NCBI GenBank assembly: GCA_964017185.1
Contig: OZ024878.1
Span: 4,216,151 to 4,280,150 of the forward strand
Length of the DNA stretch: 64,000 nucleotides
Direction: 5' to 3'
Source: Rugalucina vietnamica
Lineage: Eukaryota > Mollusca > Bivalvia > Lucinida > Lucinidae
The translations under genes and the position numbers were made by a program. How positions within the stretch are numbered: the first letter of the stretch is position 1; the number at the start of each line of letters is the position of its first letter. The notes under the pieces were generated by a model that worked only from the letters and a program-made list of their open reading frames with translations, searched no databases and had not been told where the DNA came from. Shown one piece after another: positions 14,259 through 23,863 of this stretch.

Positions 14259-15765
14259 ATAGTTTCAAAGCTATCTGAAAATGGCCCATATTTTGTTTTT
14301 GTATCAAAAGTTTGTGAAACAAACGTTCCCCTGTTGAGTGCTGTGTGAATTTATATTTGGGTTTTTGAATTTGTAAAATCGAGGATGGCCAGGATGGCCA
14401 CTTTGAAGAAAACGCTGCCCTTTATTTGAATGCCGAAACCCTTGGTGGGACTCGTGTATTTTAGGCGGATTCTTTGCATGTTGAATTGACATTGGAATAG
14501 ATAGTGATTTATGGGCATGTTTTCTTTTTATTGTATTTACCTCTCTTTTGTGCACGTCATATTTGGCTTTAGTTGTTGTAAGCCCGGGCTAGGTCACATT
14601 AATGATTCGGGGATAGTTTCGGGTGAAGTCTTTTAGTATTTTCTGCCAGTTAATGTACAGTCAATTAGTACGTGGAGTGATCGGAAAGTAAAATTGTTGT
14701 CATTTCTTTCGTTTTTGTTATTTCGAGATGAAATTTCATCAAATAATGCAGCAATATATATTCGAGTATATAGGCAGTTATTCCATTGCAATAACGTTGA
14801 AGCTGTCGTTATTCGCCTAACGTTATGTGACGTCAAAAAACTTCTTTGTTCAAAGTTTTGTAACGCCCCCGTTTTAATTGCGTTTGTCAGCATATTATAT
14901 AATACTTATTAAATGCAACGTACAAGCTACGAGGATGCTTATCGAATGGATTTGTCTCTATAGAGTCTCGCAAATACCGACTCTTAAGATTAAAGAACAT
15001 ATTTCATTTTCGGGAAGTCATTTTTATAAGTACGTATATATTTACTGCAAGCTCGAAACATTCTAGTTTTTGCCAGTCTTTTCTTTTTATCATTTCGTTA
15101 AACATAGGCTAGAAAACAAGATACATTCAGTTTAGGTTTACAAAATGAAATCAAAATTCTTGCATATTTTAGGCTAAGTTCGCCGTATTAGTAGATAAAG
15201 CATCAGAATGCCGTATGTTTTCGAAAAAAATAATGTTAGAAAAATTAATATTCATTAAAAAAATATCAACCAACTTTTAAAAAATAATATTCATTAAAAA
15301 ATATCAACCAACTTTTCAAACACGCCAAATACACTAAAAAAAGTCAACCCAGGGATACAGGTGCGCCGGGTCACATGAAGTGACGTCATTACGCTGTCTC
15401 GTGCATGAACGCCTCACGTCATTGTTTTAAAATGCCAATGGTATTTATAATTACAAACGATCAATGTTTATTCGTACAATTTCATATCAATCGGTCGACG
15501 CAAACTTATTTTACAGCACTTTTATACGTACTTTCCGATCGCCCCTCGTACATATGGTTGCATGCGGATAGGCCATTCGCATTCTATTAGTCACATCCGT
15601 AACAATTCTTTTCTTATTCATAATCAACCTTAAGTTTAGGAATCGTATTTGCAACAATGACATCCGTATCTGTGTGTATAATATCCGCAGCATCTGTTAG
15701 GTCAGCGAACACATTTTGAAAATAGTCAAACTTCAGACAATGATGAAAATCTAAACCGATGGATA
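14259..15765. other. AT-rich spacer without recognisable gene
   Basis: Starts with a scrambled fragment of the satellite (14259-14300). No open frame here has homology or codon character I can defend. The only structure seen is a direct duplication of an AT-rich unit of about 45 bp at 15244-15318. Confidence 0.6.
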
Positions 15766-16383
15766 AAGCCCGTCTCACACAGAACACACGGTTTACACGG
15801 TTGGCCACCCGTGTAAACCGTACATACAACCGAATAAACCGTGGCCTTATCCGACTTGCACTCGGGCCATTCGAGTGTATCCGTGTAAGCCGTGTATAAT
15901 TTTTAAGACTTTTAAAAAACTAGCACGGGTGCGATGTCCGTGTATAATCGTATAAGCGACCGTACAAGACCGTGAGAGACCGTGTGAGCCCGTACGAGAC
16001 CGTATATACAACCGTACATGAAGCAAAAAGCACGAGTAAGCTCAACCCTGTCAAAATCGTATATAAATCGTATGGAATCGACCGTATATAAATCGTGTTA
16101 ACGTCGTGTTTTATCGTACTAGGCCGTAAAAGATCGAACTAGACCGTACTTGGAACCGTAAAACAATCGTATGAAAATCGTAGGCAAATCGTGTCCAAAC
16201 CGTGACAAACATTGCTTGATCGAGTATATCCGTGCTTTGTTCGTACTCACTCTTGCTACATTCGAGTCTAAATCGTACCTCAGGCACGGTTGGAGCTCAA
16301 TACTCGTACCAGTCAATCCGTGTATAACCGAGTAAACCGTATTGGAACCGTGTGCCCAACCGTGTTCTGTGTGAGACGGCCTT
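15766..16383. mobile_element. Non-autonomous TA-flanked element with word-reiterated interior
   Basis: Ends are inverted: AAGCCCGTCTCACACAGAAC on the left matches the reverse complement of the right end (GTTCTGTGTGAGACGGCCTT) with few changes. TA flanks both sides, suggesting a TA target duplication. The ~620 bp interior is almost entirely reiterated short words of the form CCGTGTAAACCGT, AATCGTATAA and GACCGTA in both orientations. No coding capacity. It resembles the element at 56135-56796 in ends and design. Confidence 0.8.
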
Positions 16384-16969
16384 TATACCACGTTGCTGAA
16401 GGCCCTACGGACGATTGCGGATTAGGTACGATTCTTGCTACGAATATGACGGACAGATACGGAAGACTTATCAGCAAGCATCTGTATTTGCTAGTGTGAC
16501 TGTTCTATGACCAATAGGAGTGGTTGCTGAAACCATAGCGAACGTCTCCATATACGCAAGTGACTGGTAATATGTAATATCCGTAACTTATCCGTATATA
16601 TCCGTGGCTGTCCCTATCATGCAAATACAAATAAATCTACCAATGCTTGTCCATATTTATTTGGCATTCATTCGTTACTTTAGCCCCGCCCTTTACAGCT
16701 AAAAAAATAATCCTAAACTATTATTATATGTTAGTTAAACCTAGCCCTCAGACGGAAAGCTACATGTAACTTGTTGAGAGAGAGAGAGCGTGTCCTCCTC
16801 TTCATACAAGTTGCTGAAAAATAATGGGCTGTACTGTTATGCGCTGTCCTTACTGTTGTCTGCATGTAAGCTAGGATTTTGAATGTAATTGTATGGATTC
16901 CTCATCTCTCTATTCCTATTTGTAATTATTTTTGTGTTGTTTTAGCCTTATGTACGTTTTCATATTTTA
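16384..16969. other. Spacer without recognisable gene
   Basis: Contains CCGTA-rich degenerate sequence near 16570-16610 and a short GA run near 16781. No supported gene or RNA. Confidence 0.5.
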
Positions 16970-17186
16970 GTTCAGTTCAGGTAACTGAGTGGCCGCCTAT
17001 TGGGGAATAGCTGCTCACTCGGCTTACTATATGTTTTGTTGGTATTGGTATAAGTAGTGTCATTTTGTTTTTTCCAACCCCTCGGTTTATGGAGTGGGAA
17101 TTTCTTTCTGATTGTGCCATTTCCTGATCATTGCCTATATACTTGTATCTTTTTATTTGTAATAATAAAACGTTAATTTCAGTCGA
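16970..17186 (+). repeat. Dispersed repeat, copy 1
   Basis: Shares segments such as GGTAACTGAGTGGCC, TTTGGAGTGGGAAT-like sequence and CATTGCCTATATACTTGTA with 40720-41150. It ends near AATAATAAAACG, which looks like a polyadenylation region, so it may be the 3' end of a retroelement. The family is not identified. Confidence 0.6.
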
Positions 17187-17214
17187 CATCCTAATCGTGT
17201 ACTGGTGATTATGT

Positions 17215-17330
17215 GCGTATGCGCATATGTGCGTACTGCCAACTGCTAGCAGTACAGACAGCAGTATACTGCCAACTGCTAGCAGTACAGCAGTATACTG
17301 CCTACTGCTACTGCTACTGCTGACTTCCTA
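17215..17330. repeat. CTGCTAGCAGTACAG simple repeats
   Basis: Short imperfect tandem and palindromic repeats of ACTGCTAGCAGTAC and CTACTGCTACTGCTG. Confidence 0.75.
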
Positions 17331-18081
17331 CCGGTGCTTTTACAGCCATGTAGTAGAGTGTTGGCTTATCACGTCCTGGTTCAATACTCGCTCGAGGCAA
17401 ATGGTAAAAACAGTAACTTTTTCACCTGTTACAATATACAAACCCACTTTTCCTTAACCTACCATACACCAGGGGAGTGTGGTAGCCTGGTAGTAGAGTA
17501 CCAGAGCAATCAAGACACTTTAAAGTCCTACCTCATCAGCAAAATGTTGTGACTTTATTACAACATGGCTGAAAAAAAGTTGCCTAGAACCAAACCAAAC
17601 ATTCACCATCCCCATATTACCGTTGGAAGTCTCTATAAATACAAACAGCTTTAAAACACAGTGCCACATACCATTCATACTTTGCCCTATCCTAGCCTAC
17701 CCAATCTGAGCCTATCCTACCATATCCCTGCCCGTACCTTCAAAACAGTCCATGTCTCGTTTGCGCGGATCAAGGGATGTGGCAGGGTAGTAGTCGCCCA
17801 TCTTAGATTGGTGGTTTTCCCATTCTCCGGTTTCCTCCACTTCGGTCAATATCCATATATCGCGCCTTCCATAATGTGTACATAAATTTAAAACATTCAG
17901 TGTCAGTGAAATGCAGATAACAACAAGTTGGCTTCTTTAAAAAGAAACCAATGAAAAGGTCAGCGGCAGTTTGTTATAAGAGCTTCCTTTTGCTCTAGAT
18001 TTCAGTGTTGTTGATTCTCTGGTTTGTCATTAATTTCGATTCCCATACGTTTCAGCTTCGTATAAATATCGTTTCTTGTTA
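17331..18081. other. Spacer without recognisable gene
   Basis: No supportable coding sequence. Short imperfect duplications such as TGGTAGTAGAGTA are the only structure noted. Confidence 0.5.
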
Positions 18082-20171
18082 GCTCACCTGAGCCGAAGGC
18101 TCATAGGTGAGCTTATAGTATACCCATGCTCCGGCGTCCGTCCGTCCGTTGTCCGTCGTCCGTCCGTCGTCGTCCACAATTTCAAAGATCTTCTTCTATG
18201 AAACCGCTGGGCCGATTGTTCTCATATTTCACATACACCATGTACAGGTAAGGGGAAAGAATAATTGTGTTTTTTGTTTTGATCGGATAAGAACTCTGGT
18301 TGCTATGGCAACTTATGCTTCCCATAGACTTATAATGGAAAAAAGTGAAAATTGCTAGTTTTTGCTGTCTTGTTGGAGATATTTGAATTTTGTTTTTGCA
18401 GAAATGTTAATTGAGTAGTCCTCTATGTTTCATGTGACTTTTGTCCTAATCCTTTATTTTGATTGGTTGCAGGGGATATAGGGCAAAATTTCGAAAAACA
18501 TTCAAAAATCTTCTTCTCAGAAACTGTCAAGGGGATTAAGCCTGTACTTTGTATACATGTTCCTGACAGTGGCCTCTACATAATTTGTGTTTTTTATTCC
18601 AGGCGGATAAGAACTCTGGTTGCTATGGCAACTTAAAGTTTCCATAGACTTATAATGGGAAAAGTGGAAATCGGCTATTTTTCAGCTAAAATGGCAGACA
18701 TTTGAATTTTGTTTTTGCAGAAATGTTTATTGAGTAGTCCTCTACGTTTCGTGTGACTTTTGTCCTAATCCTTTATTTTGATTGGTTGCAGGGGTCCCAT
18801 ATAGGGCAAAATTTCGAAAAACATTCAAAATCTTCTTTTCAGAAACTGTCAAGGGGATTAAGCCTGTACTTTGTATACATGTTCCTGACAGTGGCCTCTA
18901 CATAATTTGTGTTGTTTTTTTATTCCAGGCGGATAAGAACTCTGGTTGCTATGGCAACTTAAAGTTTCCATAGACTTATAATGGGAAAAGTGGAAATTGG
19001 CTATTTTTCAGCTAAAATTGCAGACATTTGAATTTTGTTTTTGCAGAAATGTTTATTGAGTAGTCCTCTACGTTTCATGTGACTTTTGTCCTAATCCTTT
19101 ATTTTGATTGGTTGCTGGGGCCCCATTTAGGGCAAAATTTCGAAAAACATTCAAAAATCTTCTTCTCAGAAACTGTCAAGGGGATTAAACCTGTACTTTG
19201 TATACATGTTCCTGACAGTGGCCTCTACATAATTTGTGTTTTTTATTCCAGACGGATAAGAACTCTGGTTGCTATGGCAACTTAAAGTTTCCATAGACTT
19301 ATAATGGGAAAAGTGGAAATTGGCTATTTTTCCGCTAAAATTGCAGATATTTGAATTTTGTTTTTGCAGAAATGTTTATTGAGTAGTTTTTGATGTTTCT
19401 TGTGAGTTTTGTCCTAAACCTTTATTTTGATTGGTTGCTGGGGCCCCATAAAGGGCAAAATTTTGAGAAAAAAATTTCAAAAATCTTGTCCTCGGAATCT
19501 GTCGAATGGATGAATCCTGTACTTTGTATACATGTTCCTGACAGTAGCCTCTACATAATTTGTGTTTTTTATTCCAGTCGGATAAGAACTGGTTGATATG
19601 GTTTCCATATACTTATAATGGGAAAAGTGGAAATTAGCTATATTTTCTGGACCAATCTTAGGTATTTGAATTTTGTCTTTGCAGAAATATTTATTGAGTA
19701 TATCTCTATGTTTCATGTGACTTTTTCCCTAATCCTTTATTTTGATTGGTTGCTGGGGCCACATAAAGGGTAAAATTTGGAAAAACATTTTAAAATCTCC
19801 TCCTCAGAAATTGTCTATGGCATGAAGCCTGTACTTTGTATACATGTTCCTGACAGTAGTCTCTACATAATTTGTGTTTTTTATTTCAGTCGGATAAGAA
19901 ATCTGGTTGCTATGGCAACTTAAAGTTTCGATTGACTTAAAACGGGAAAAGTGGAAACTGGCTATTTTTTTCTGGTCCAATCGCAGATATTTGAATTCTA
20001 TTTTTGCAGAAATGTTTATAGAGTAGTCCTCTACAGTTTGGTTGACTTTTGTCCTAATCCTTTATTTTGATTGGTTGGTGGGGCCCCATAAAGGGCAAAT
20101 TTTTTAAATAATTATTTGGTAAATATAGCAGATCTCAGGTGAGCGTTTACAGGACCGTTGGTCCTCTGGTT
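18082..20171. mobile_element. 2.1-kb repeat with ~320-bp internal tandem array
   Basis: The left end starts GCTCACCTGAGCC and the right end carries CTCAGGTGAGCG in inverted orientation. A GTCCGTCCGTCC tract lies near the left end. The body is a tandem series of a ~320 bp unit; the landmark GTGACTTTTGTCCTAATCC lies near 18433, 18752, 19079, 19400, 19717 and 20041, and divergence increases to the right. Each unit contains ATTTTGATTGGTTG and GGTTGCTATGGCAACTTA. I associate this class (CTCACCTGAG ends plus a GTCCGTCC tract) with dispersed molluscan repeats. No protein domain is visible. Confidence 0.8.
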
Positions 20172-21609
20172 ATGAACGCTTGACCAGTGTGTGTATCTGT
20201 CACTCAAGGCATTGACTAAAATTTCTGATGTTACAGAATCAAAGCTAATTCTAAAGAGAACACGATTACAATCAAATATGTCGAAATGTCACAGTGTTTA
20301 GTGCAGTCAATTTGTGACAGAGTTCTGAAATTTGACTTGCAGCCACACTACCGGAAAGAGACCCATGGGTCCGATGTGATGGACTAAAAGTCAGCCATAT
20401 AGAGTTGCTATAGTTTCTGTACCCCTCGTCTGGGTATCTACGATCTAAACCTAGATGCGCTATGATAAGAAGTCGCCACGATCGAGACTGCTTGCTAGAT
20501 ATTTACCGCTATTTGACAGGGAGTGTCAACTATGGATAAATTAAAATGTTTGCGGTGAATTGTCTAGTCAACATAGACGGGTTCACTAGTTTTTATTAAG
20601 CGCTTTATGTGACAAAACGCGTAATTGAGAGAGAGCAGTCGATCATGAGTACAATTTTCTTCATATTCAAAGTAAACACTGTGGAAAAGGTCCTGAGGGA
20701 CCTTTTCCAATTATATAAAAGTGAATTCATGCCATTGTGTTTATTTGTGTTTACTAAAATGCACACGGCTCGTTGAAGGCTCACAAGATGAGCTTATAGC
20801 TTGTTTCAAAATTATTTAAATATTAGTTTTATGTATTCTCCACTTTAAATGCCATATATTTATATTTTATCACACATATGCATGAATTTCTATCAAAAAC
20901 CCTTATTTTGGCAGCCATCTTGTAATTTGGCGGTCATCTTGAATTGCCCATGAATGTCAACTGCAACATCTGGACTATAAATCAGGATATCCATGTGAAT
21001 TTATTTCTGTAAAAGTATTTTTATAGACACTATTGTACTGCAATGTTGGGTTCAAGGCAAACTATATAAAAGAAGTTTACCATTTTAGCAAATGTGTTGT
21101 TATGAAAATGGTAAATGCAATTTAAAAATAAATGTCTGAGACTGAGCTACCTATTCAGTGATGTTTTAAATGTGTTTGTTTCAACAAATTTAATATAGAT
21201 TCCTCAATAAAAGGAGTTTAAGCCAAAGATTTTCCATCATTCTAATGGACATTGGTGTATTTCTCTGAAAAGTTGCTAAATTGCACTTATTGACCTTTTG
21301 ACCTTCCATACCCTGGTTCAGACAAACATGCTTGATAAAGTGTCATACACAACCCCTTAGTTTATCATTTAGCCACTAATATACCAAGTCTCAGCATTCA
21401 AATCACTAAGTTCGGCCATGATTATACTTGTATATTCAGCTGTGGTAACGTTTCTTAACTTTTGCACTCACTGAACTTTGACCTAATTTCTGACCTCAAT
21501 AGGCAAATCTGGACATGGCATCCACCCCTATGGCTTCAGGCATACATCAATTAATATGTTTATGACAACAAATTGCTTCTACTCAATTTTGCCATCTTAA
21601 GTGAAAATA
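20172..21609. other. Spacer with repeat fragments, no gene
   Basis: Holds a hairpin at 20683-20708 (GGAAAAGGTCC and its complement) and, at 20766-20802, a decayed fragment of the left end of the 18082-20171 repeat. No coding sequence supported. Confidence 0.5.
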
Positions 21610-21615
21610 AGCCTC
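21610..21615. repeat. Polinton target-site duplication, left
   Basis: AGCCTC immediately precedes the element and is repeated exactly at 40010-40015. Six bp is the hallmark duplication length of Polinton integrases. Confidence 0.95.
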
Positions 21616-21846
21616 AGTAGTAATGGCTGGCGGTATAGCGCCTTTTTCTGAAAACTTATAGCGCCTTTTTTATAGCGCCATTTCAGATAAGCGTAGCGCT
21701 AGAAATGGCGCTATAAAAAAGGCGCTATAAGTTTTCAGAAAAAGGCGCTATACCGCGCACCCTGGGTCTCAGTTTAAAAATGAACTAGCTAAGTTGCATG
21801 TGTAGGTAAGTATCCTTGAGCTAAGACAGGGACTTGAAGTAATGTG
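21616..21846 (+). repeat. Polinton left terminal inverted repeat with internal hairpin
   Basis: 231 bp, the inverted copy of 39779-40009. Fourteen bases inside the tip lies a near-perfect foldback: arms 21630-21683 and 21703-21756 (54 bp each) around a 19 bp loop. Each arm contains three copies of TATAGCGCC, six per terminus. By analogy with protein-primed viral genomes such a structure could be an origin or a polymerase/integrase binding site; that is inference. Confidence 0.95.
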
Positions 21847-21878
21847 CAAATAAAGGTTATCTTTCAGAAATAGTTGGT

Positions 21879-21894
21879 AGCCCTGAAAAGGGCT
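21879..21894 (-). terminator. Histone-type 3' stem-loop A
   Basis: On the - strand it reads AGCCCTTTTCAGGGCT followed by ACCAAC: a 6 bp stem, a TTTC loop and a 3' ACCA flank, close to the metazoan replication-dependent histone mRNA stem-loop. It starts 26 nt after the stop codon of the gene at 21921-22343. A GAAAGA purine tract follows, resembling a histone downstream element. Confidence 0.8.
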
Positions 21895-21920
21895 GTTTGA
21901 GTATTTTGTGAAGTCTGAAT

Positions 21921-22343
21921 TTATTTTGTAGTCTTCTTTCGCTTGGTTGCTTGTATTTCTTTCTTAGCTATGCCTAATCCTACAGCTGGAGATGATTTAG
22001 CCGGTTGGTCTGTATTGATGATGTCTAATCTGATAGGCATTCTGATCGCAGGGAACTGTATGCTTGGCATCTGAGCTTGTCGCTGTACTTCTTCTTCCAG
22101 TTGTTTGACTTTGGATTTCAACTCATTGAGTTCTTTAACCAAGACATCTATTATCTGTGTTCTTTGCAGTTGTTGCTGCAACTGTGATGTCTGTTGCTGG
22201 TAAGGAGAAACCGCTTGTACTGGTTGTTGATAGTACTGCTGTTGTGTAGTTGCAGTGTCATTAGTAAAGACTTCATTACATGCTTGCAGTAATATGTCTG
22301 GGTTGTTTATCATATCGTCGAAGCTGATTTGATTCGAAGCCAT
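21921..22343 (-). CDS. Polinton accessory protein, Gln-rich coiled coil
   Basis: 140 aa, not recognised. Residues ~30-60 are very rich in Q and Y. Residues ~62-90 form a heptad-like segment (IIDVLVKELNELKSKVKQLE), so a coiled-coil dimer is likely. The C-terminus is basic (ATKRKKTTK), a plausible nuclear signal. It is transcribed divergently from the gene at 22563 across a shared promoter region with two facing copies of the same motif, and ends in histone-type stem-loop A. A regulatory or DNA-binding role is a guess from composition only. Confidence 0.8.
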   Translation of the reverse strand: MASNQISFDDMINNPDILLQACNEVFTNDTATTQQQYYQQPVQAVSPYQQQTSQLQQQLQRTQIIDVLVKELNELKSKVKQLEEEVQRQAQMPSIQFPAIRMPIRLDIINTDQPAKSSPAVGLGIAKKEIQATKRKKTTK

Positions 22344-22382
22344 GACTGAACATGTATGTAAAACTTGTACTGTTGAGCTAAG

Positions 22383-22415
22383 CTTTTATACTCACTGAGA
22401 GGATTGACCTACTTT
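22383..22415 (-). promoter_or_regulatory. Promoter module copy 1 (AGGTCAATCC + TATA)
   Basis: On the - strand AAAGTAGGTCAATCC is followed after 9 nt by GTATAAAAG. The layout is base-for-base the same as the module at 22485-22517 in inverted orientation. It drives the gene ending at 21921. Confidence 0.8.
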
Positions 22416-22484
22416 CTGTCTCATGTTTGTAAAGTCGGCTGTGATTTGTTACTTATACTGGACCTTCTGATTGGTTTGAAGTTT

Positions 22485-22517
22485 AAAGTAGGTCAATCCC
22501 CCCAGAGAGTATAAAAG
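22485..22517 (+). promoter_or_regulatory. Promoter module copy 2 (AGGTCAATCC + TATA)
   Basis: AAAGTAGGTCAATCC, 9 nt spacer, GTATAAAAG. An inverted CCAAT box (CTGATTGGTT) lies just upstream near 22467. The TATA box is about 50 nt before the ATG at 22563. Confidence 0.8.
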
Positions 22518-22562
22518 CAAACGCATTTTGCAGTTCTGTACACTATTCTCGTGTACAACAAA

Positions 22563-23009
22563 ATGGCAAAACAGTTTGACTGTGAGTGCTACTTAAGAGC
22601 TTTGGAGGAGCAGGCAGACAGTATTGGTGGGGCGGCTACCAGCATGTTGGAAGCTATCAATACTTTCAAGAACAGCGCTGAGTCCTTGCAGCGGACGGTA
22701 GAAAATCTGAAGTCTATGATCAGTATGACAAGAAGTGCTATGAATTTAGCACATGGAGGACGGGTAGTTGAAAAAGTGGAGATAAAGCGGGAGGCGTTGT
22801 CACCAATTGTGTCAGAAGAGGACTGGGATGATGACAGACCCAGTCATAACTACAGTGATCAGACTGAAGATTGGGGCGCCGAGGCAAACGAGCCGTCCTA
22901 TAGTTTTGAAGGCAGGAACCTTTCGATTCCTGCCTACAGAACGGTCAAGTTTGATCGATGGGGACAGCGCTGTCCTGCCTGTGGGAGCAGATACTGTGCC
23001 TGCTCCTAA
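22563..23009 (+). CDS. Polinton accessory protein with C-terminal CxxC/CxC motif
   Basis: 148 aa from the first ATG after the TATA box (MAKQFDCECY). No family recognised. Residues ~10-65 look helical. The middle carries an IKRE sequence matching the sumoylation consensus and an acidic stretch (SEEDWDDD). The protein ends in CPACGSRYCACS, a possible metal site. It belongs to the coordinated left-end set: the same promoter as its divergent neighbour and a histone-type stem-loop 25 nt after its stop. Confidence 0.82.
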   Translation: MAKQFDCECYLRALEEQADSIGGAATSMLEAINTFKNSAESLQRTVENLKSMISMTRSAMNLAHGGRVVEKVEIKREALSPIVSEEDWDDDRPSHNYSDQTEDWGAEANEPSYSFEGRNLSIPAYRTVKFDRWGQRCPACGSRYCACS

Positions 23010-23034
23010 TCTGTGGAACATAAATCCACCCAAC

Positions 23035-23050
23035 GGCCCTTTTCAGGGCC
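23035..23050 (+). terminator. Histone-type 3' stem-loop B
   Basis: GGCCCTTTTCAGGGCC followed by ACAC: 6 bp stem and TTTC loop, matching the histone consensus GGYYYTHTHARRRCC. It lies 25 nt after the stop codon at 23007-23009. Confidence 0.85.
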
Positions 23051-23201
23051 ACACATTTCTTTCCGATTGAAATAACTTTTATTAATGTATTTATGTTGTA
23101 TATATGTTGTCTTACGGTTATGGTGTGATCTTTGTGGCGTGATCGTATGTAAACTTCTCATTGGTTCTGATTTTAACTCTTCTGATTGGTTCTGATTAAA
23201 A

Positions 23202-23232
23202 TGTAGGTCAATCCTACTCATTCACTATATAA
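23202..23232 (+). promoter_or_regulatory. Promoter module copy 3 (AGGTCAATCC + TATA)
   Basis: TGTAGGTCAATCC, then 11 nt, then TATATAA. Two TTGGTTCTGAT/ATTGGTTCTGAT (inverted CCAAT) boxes lie just upstream (about 23160-23195). It precedes the small gene at 23269. Confidence 0.75.
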
Positions 23233-23268
23233 CATCGTGTTCTGTGTCTCTCTGTACATTCTGGAACT

Positions 23269-23445
23269 ATGGGGTTCTTTGAAAAATTCAGCTTGAGGAA
23301 ATTGTGTGCTGCTTTTCACAAAAAAGATTATCGGGAAATTGAGAGGCAACAAAACAAGATGGGGATACAGATTTTTTTGGCCAGAAGAGGTATTGGTTAC
23401 TGCAAACCAGTAGCTATTGTACGACCAATGCCTCGTAGACCTTAG
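23269..23445 (+). CDS. 58-aa Polinton accessory protein
   Basis: Short frame beginning MGFFEKFSLRKLC and ending IVRPMPRRP. Basic; no family recognised. It is accepted as real because it is the only frame between a copy of the shared promoter module (TATATAA at 23226) and a histone-type stem-loop 27 nt after its stop, the same architecture as its two larger neighbours. The ATG is the first after the TATA box. Confidence 0.7.
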   Translation: MGFFEKFSLRKLCAAFHKKDYREIERQQNKMGIQIFLARRGIGYCKPVAIVRPMPRRP

Positions 23446-23472
23446 GGATCTCTTGTCTCTTATGACCAAAAC

Positions 23473-23488
23473 AGTCCTTTTCAGGACT
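23473..23488 (+). terminator. Histone-type 3' stem-loop C
   Basis: AGTCCTTTTCAGGACT followed by ACCA. The stem bases differ from copies A and B but pairing is kept, so the hairpin and not the sequence is conserved. CTTCAGAAAGAAT, resembling a histone downstream element, follows. Confidence 0.82.
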
Positions 23489-23725
23489 ACCAAATCTTCA
23501 GAAAGAATACCTTTGTAATATTGTTACTGACCAAATCTTCAGATAGAATATCTTTGTAAGACATTTGCTGACCATATCTTCAGAAAGAATATGTTTGAAA
23601 GAAATTTGCTGACCATTTCTTCAGAAAGAATATCTTTGTAATAATGTTACTAACTTGTATAATGACCAATATTTCATGACTACCAAATCTCCAGAAAGAA
23701 TACCATTGTAAGAAACAACTAACAC
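23486..23725 (+). repeat. Tandem repeat of ACCAAATCTTCAGAAAGAAT unit
   Basis: About five diverged copies with a period near 40-45 bp, each containing ACCAWATCTTCAGAAAGAATA followed by TTTGTAA. The unit begins at the 3' flank of stem-loop C, so the stem-loop flank plus purine-rich element has been amplified. An AATAAA at 23724 may be a back-up polyadenylation signal. Confidence 0.75.
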
Positions 23726-23863
23726 AATAAAACATTTTTTCAATTTTAATTTGTACAAACAATTTTTAAGTAAACACATTTGAATAATATAGTCTCTAGA
23801 ATTATTTGACTAATACAGTCTCTTAGAACATTTTGACAACAGTCACAGTTCACAACTTAAAAA

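Noticed and set aside
14304-17885. Assorted 60-90 aa frames in spacer DNA
   Set aside because: No homology, codon bias, promoter or splice support; expected by chance.
18149-19716. Repeated 60-79 aa frames with a shared ETVKGIKPVL-like peptide
   Set aside because: They track the ~320 bp tandem units and carry no domain; no evidence of selection.
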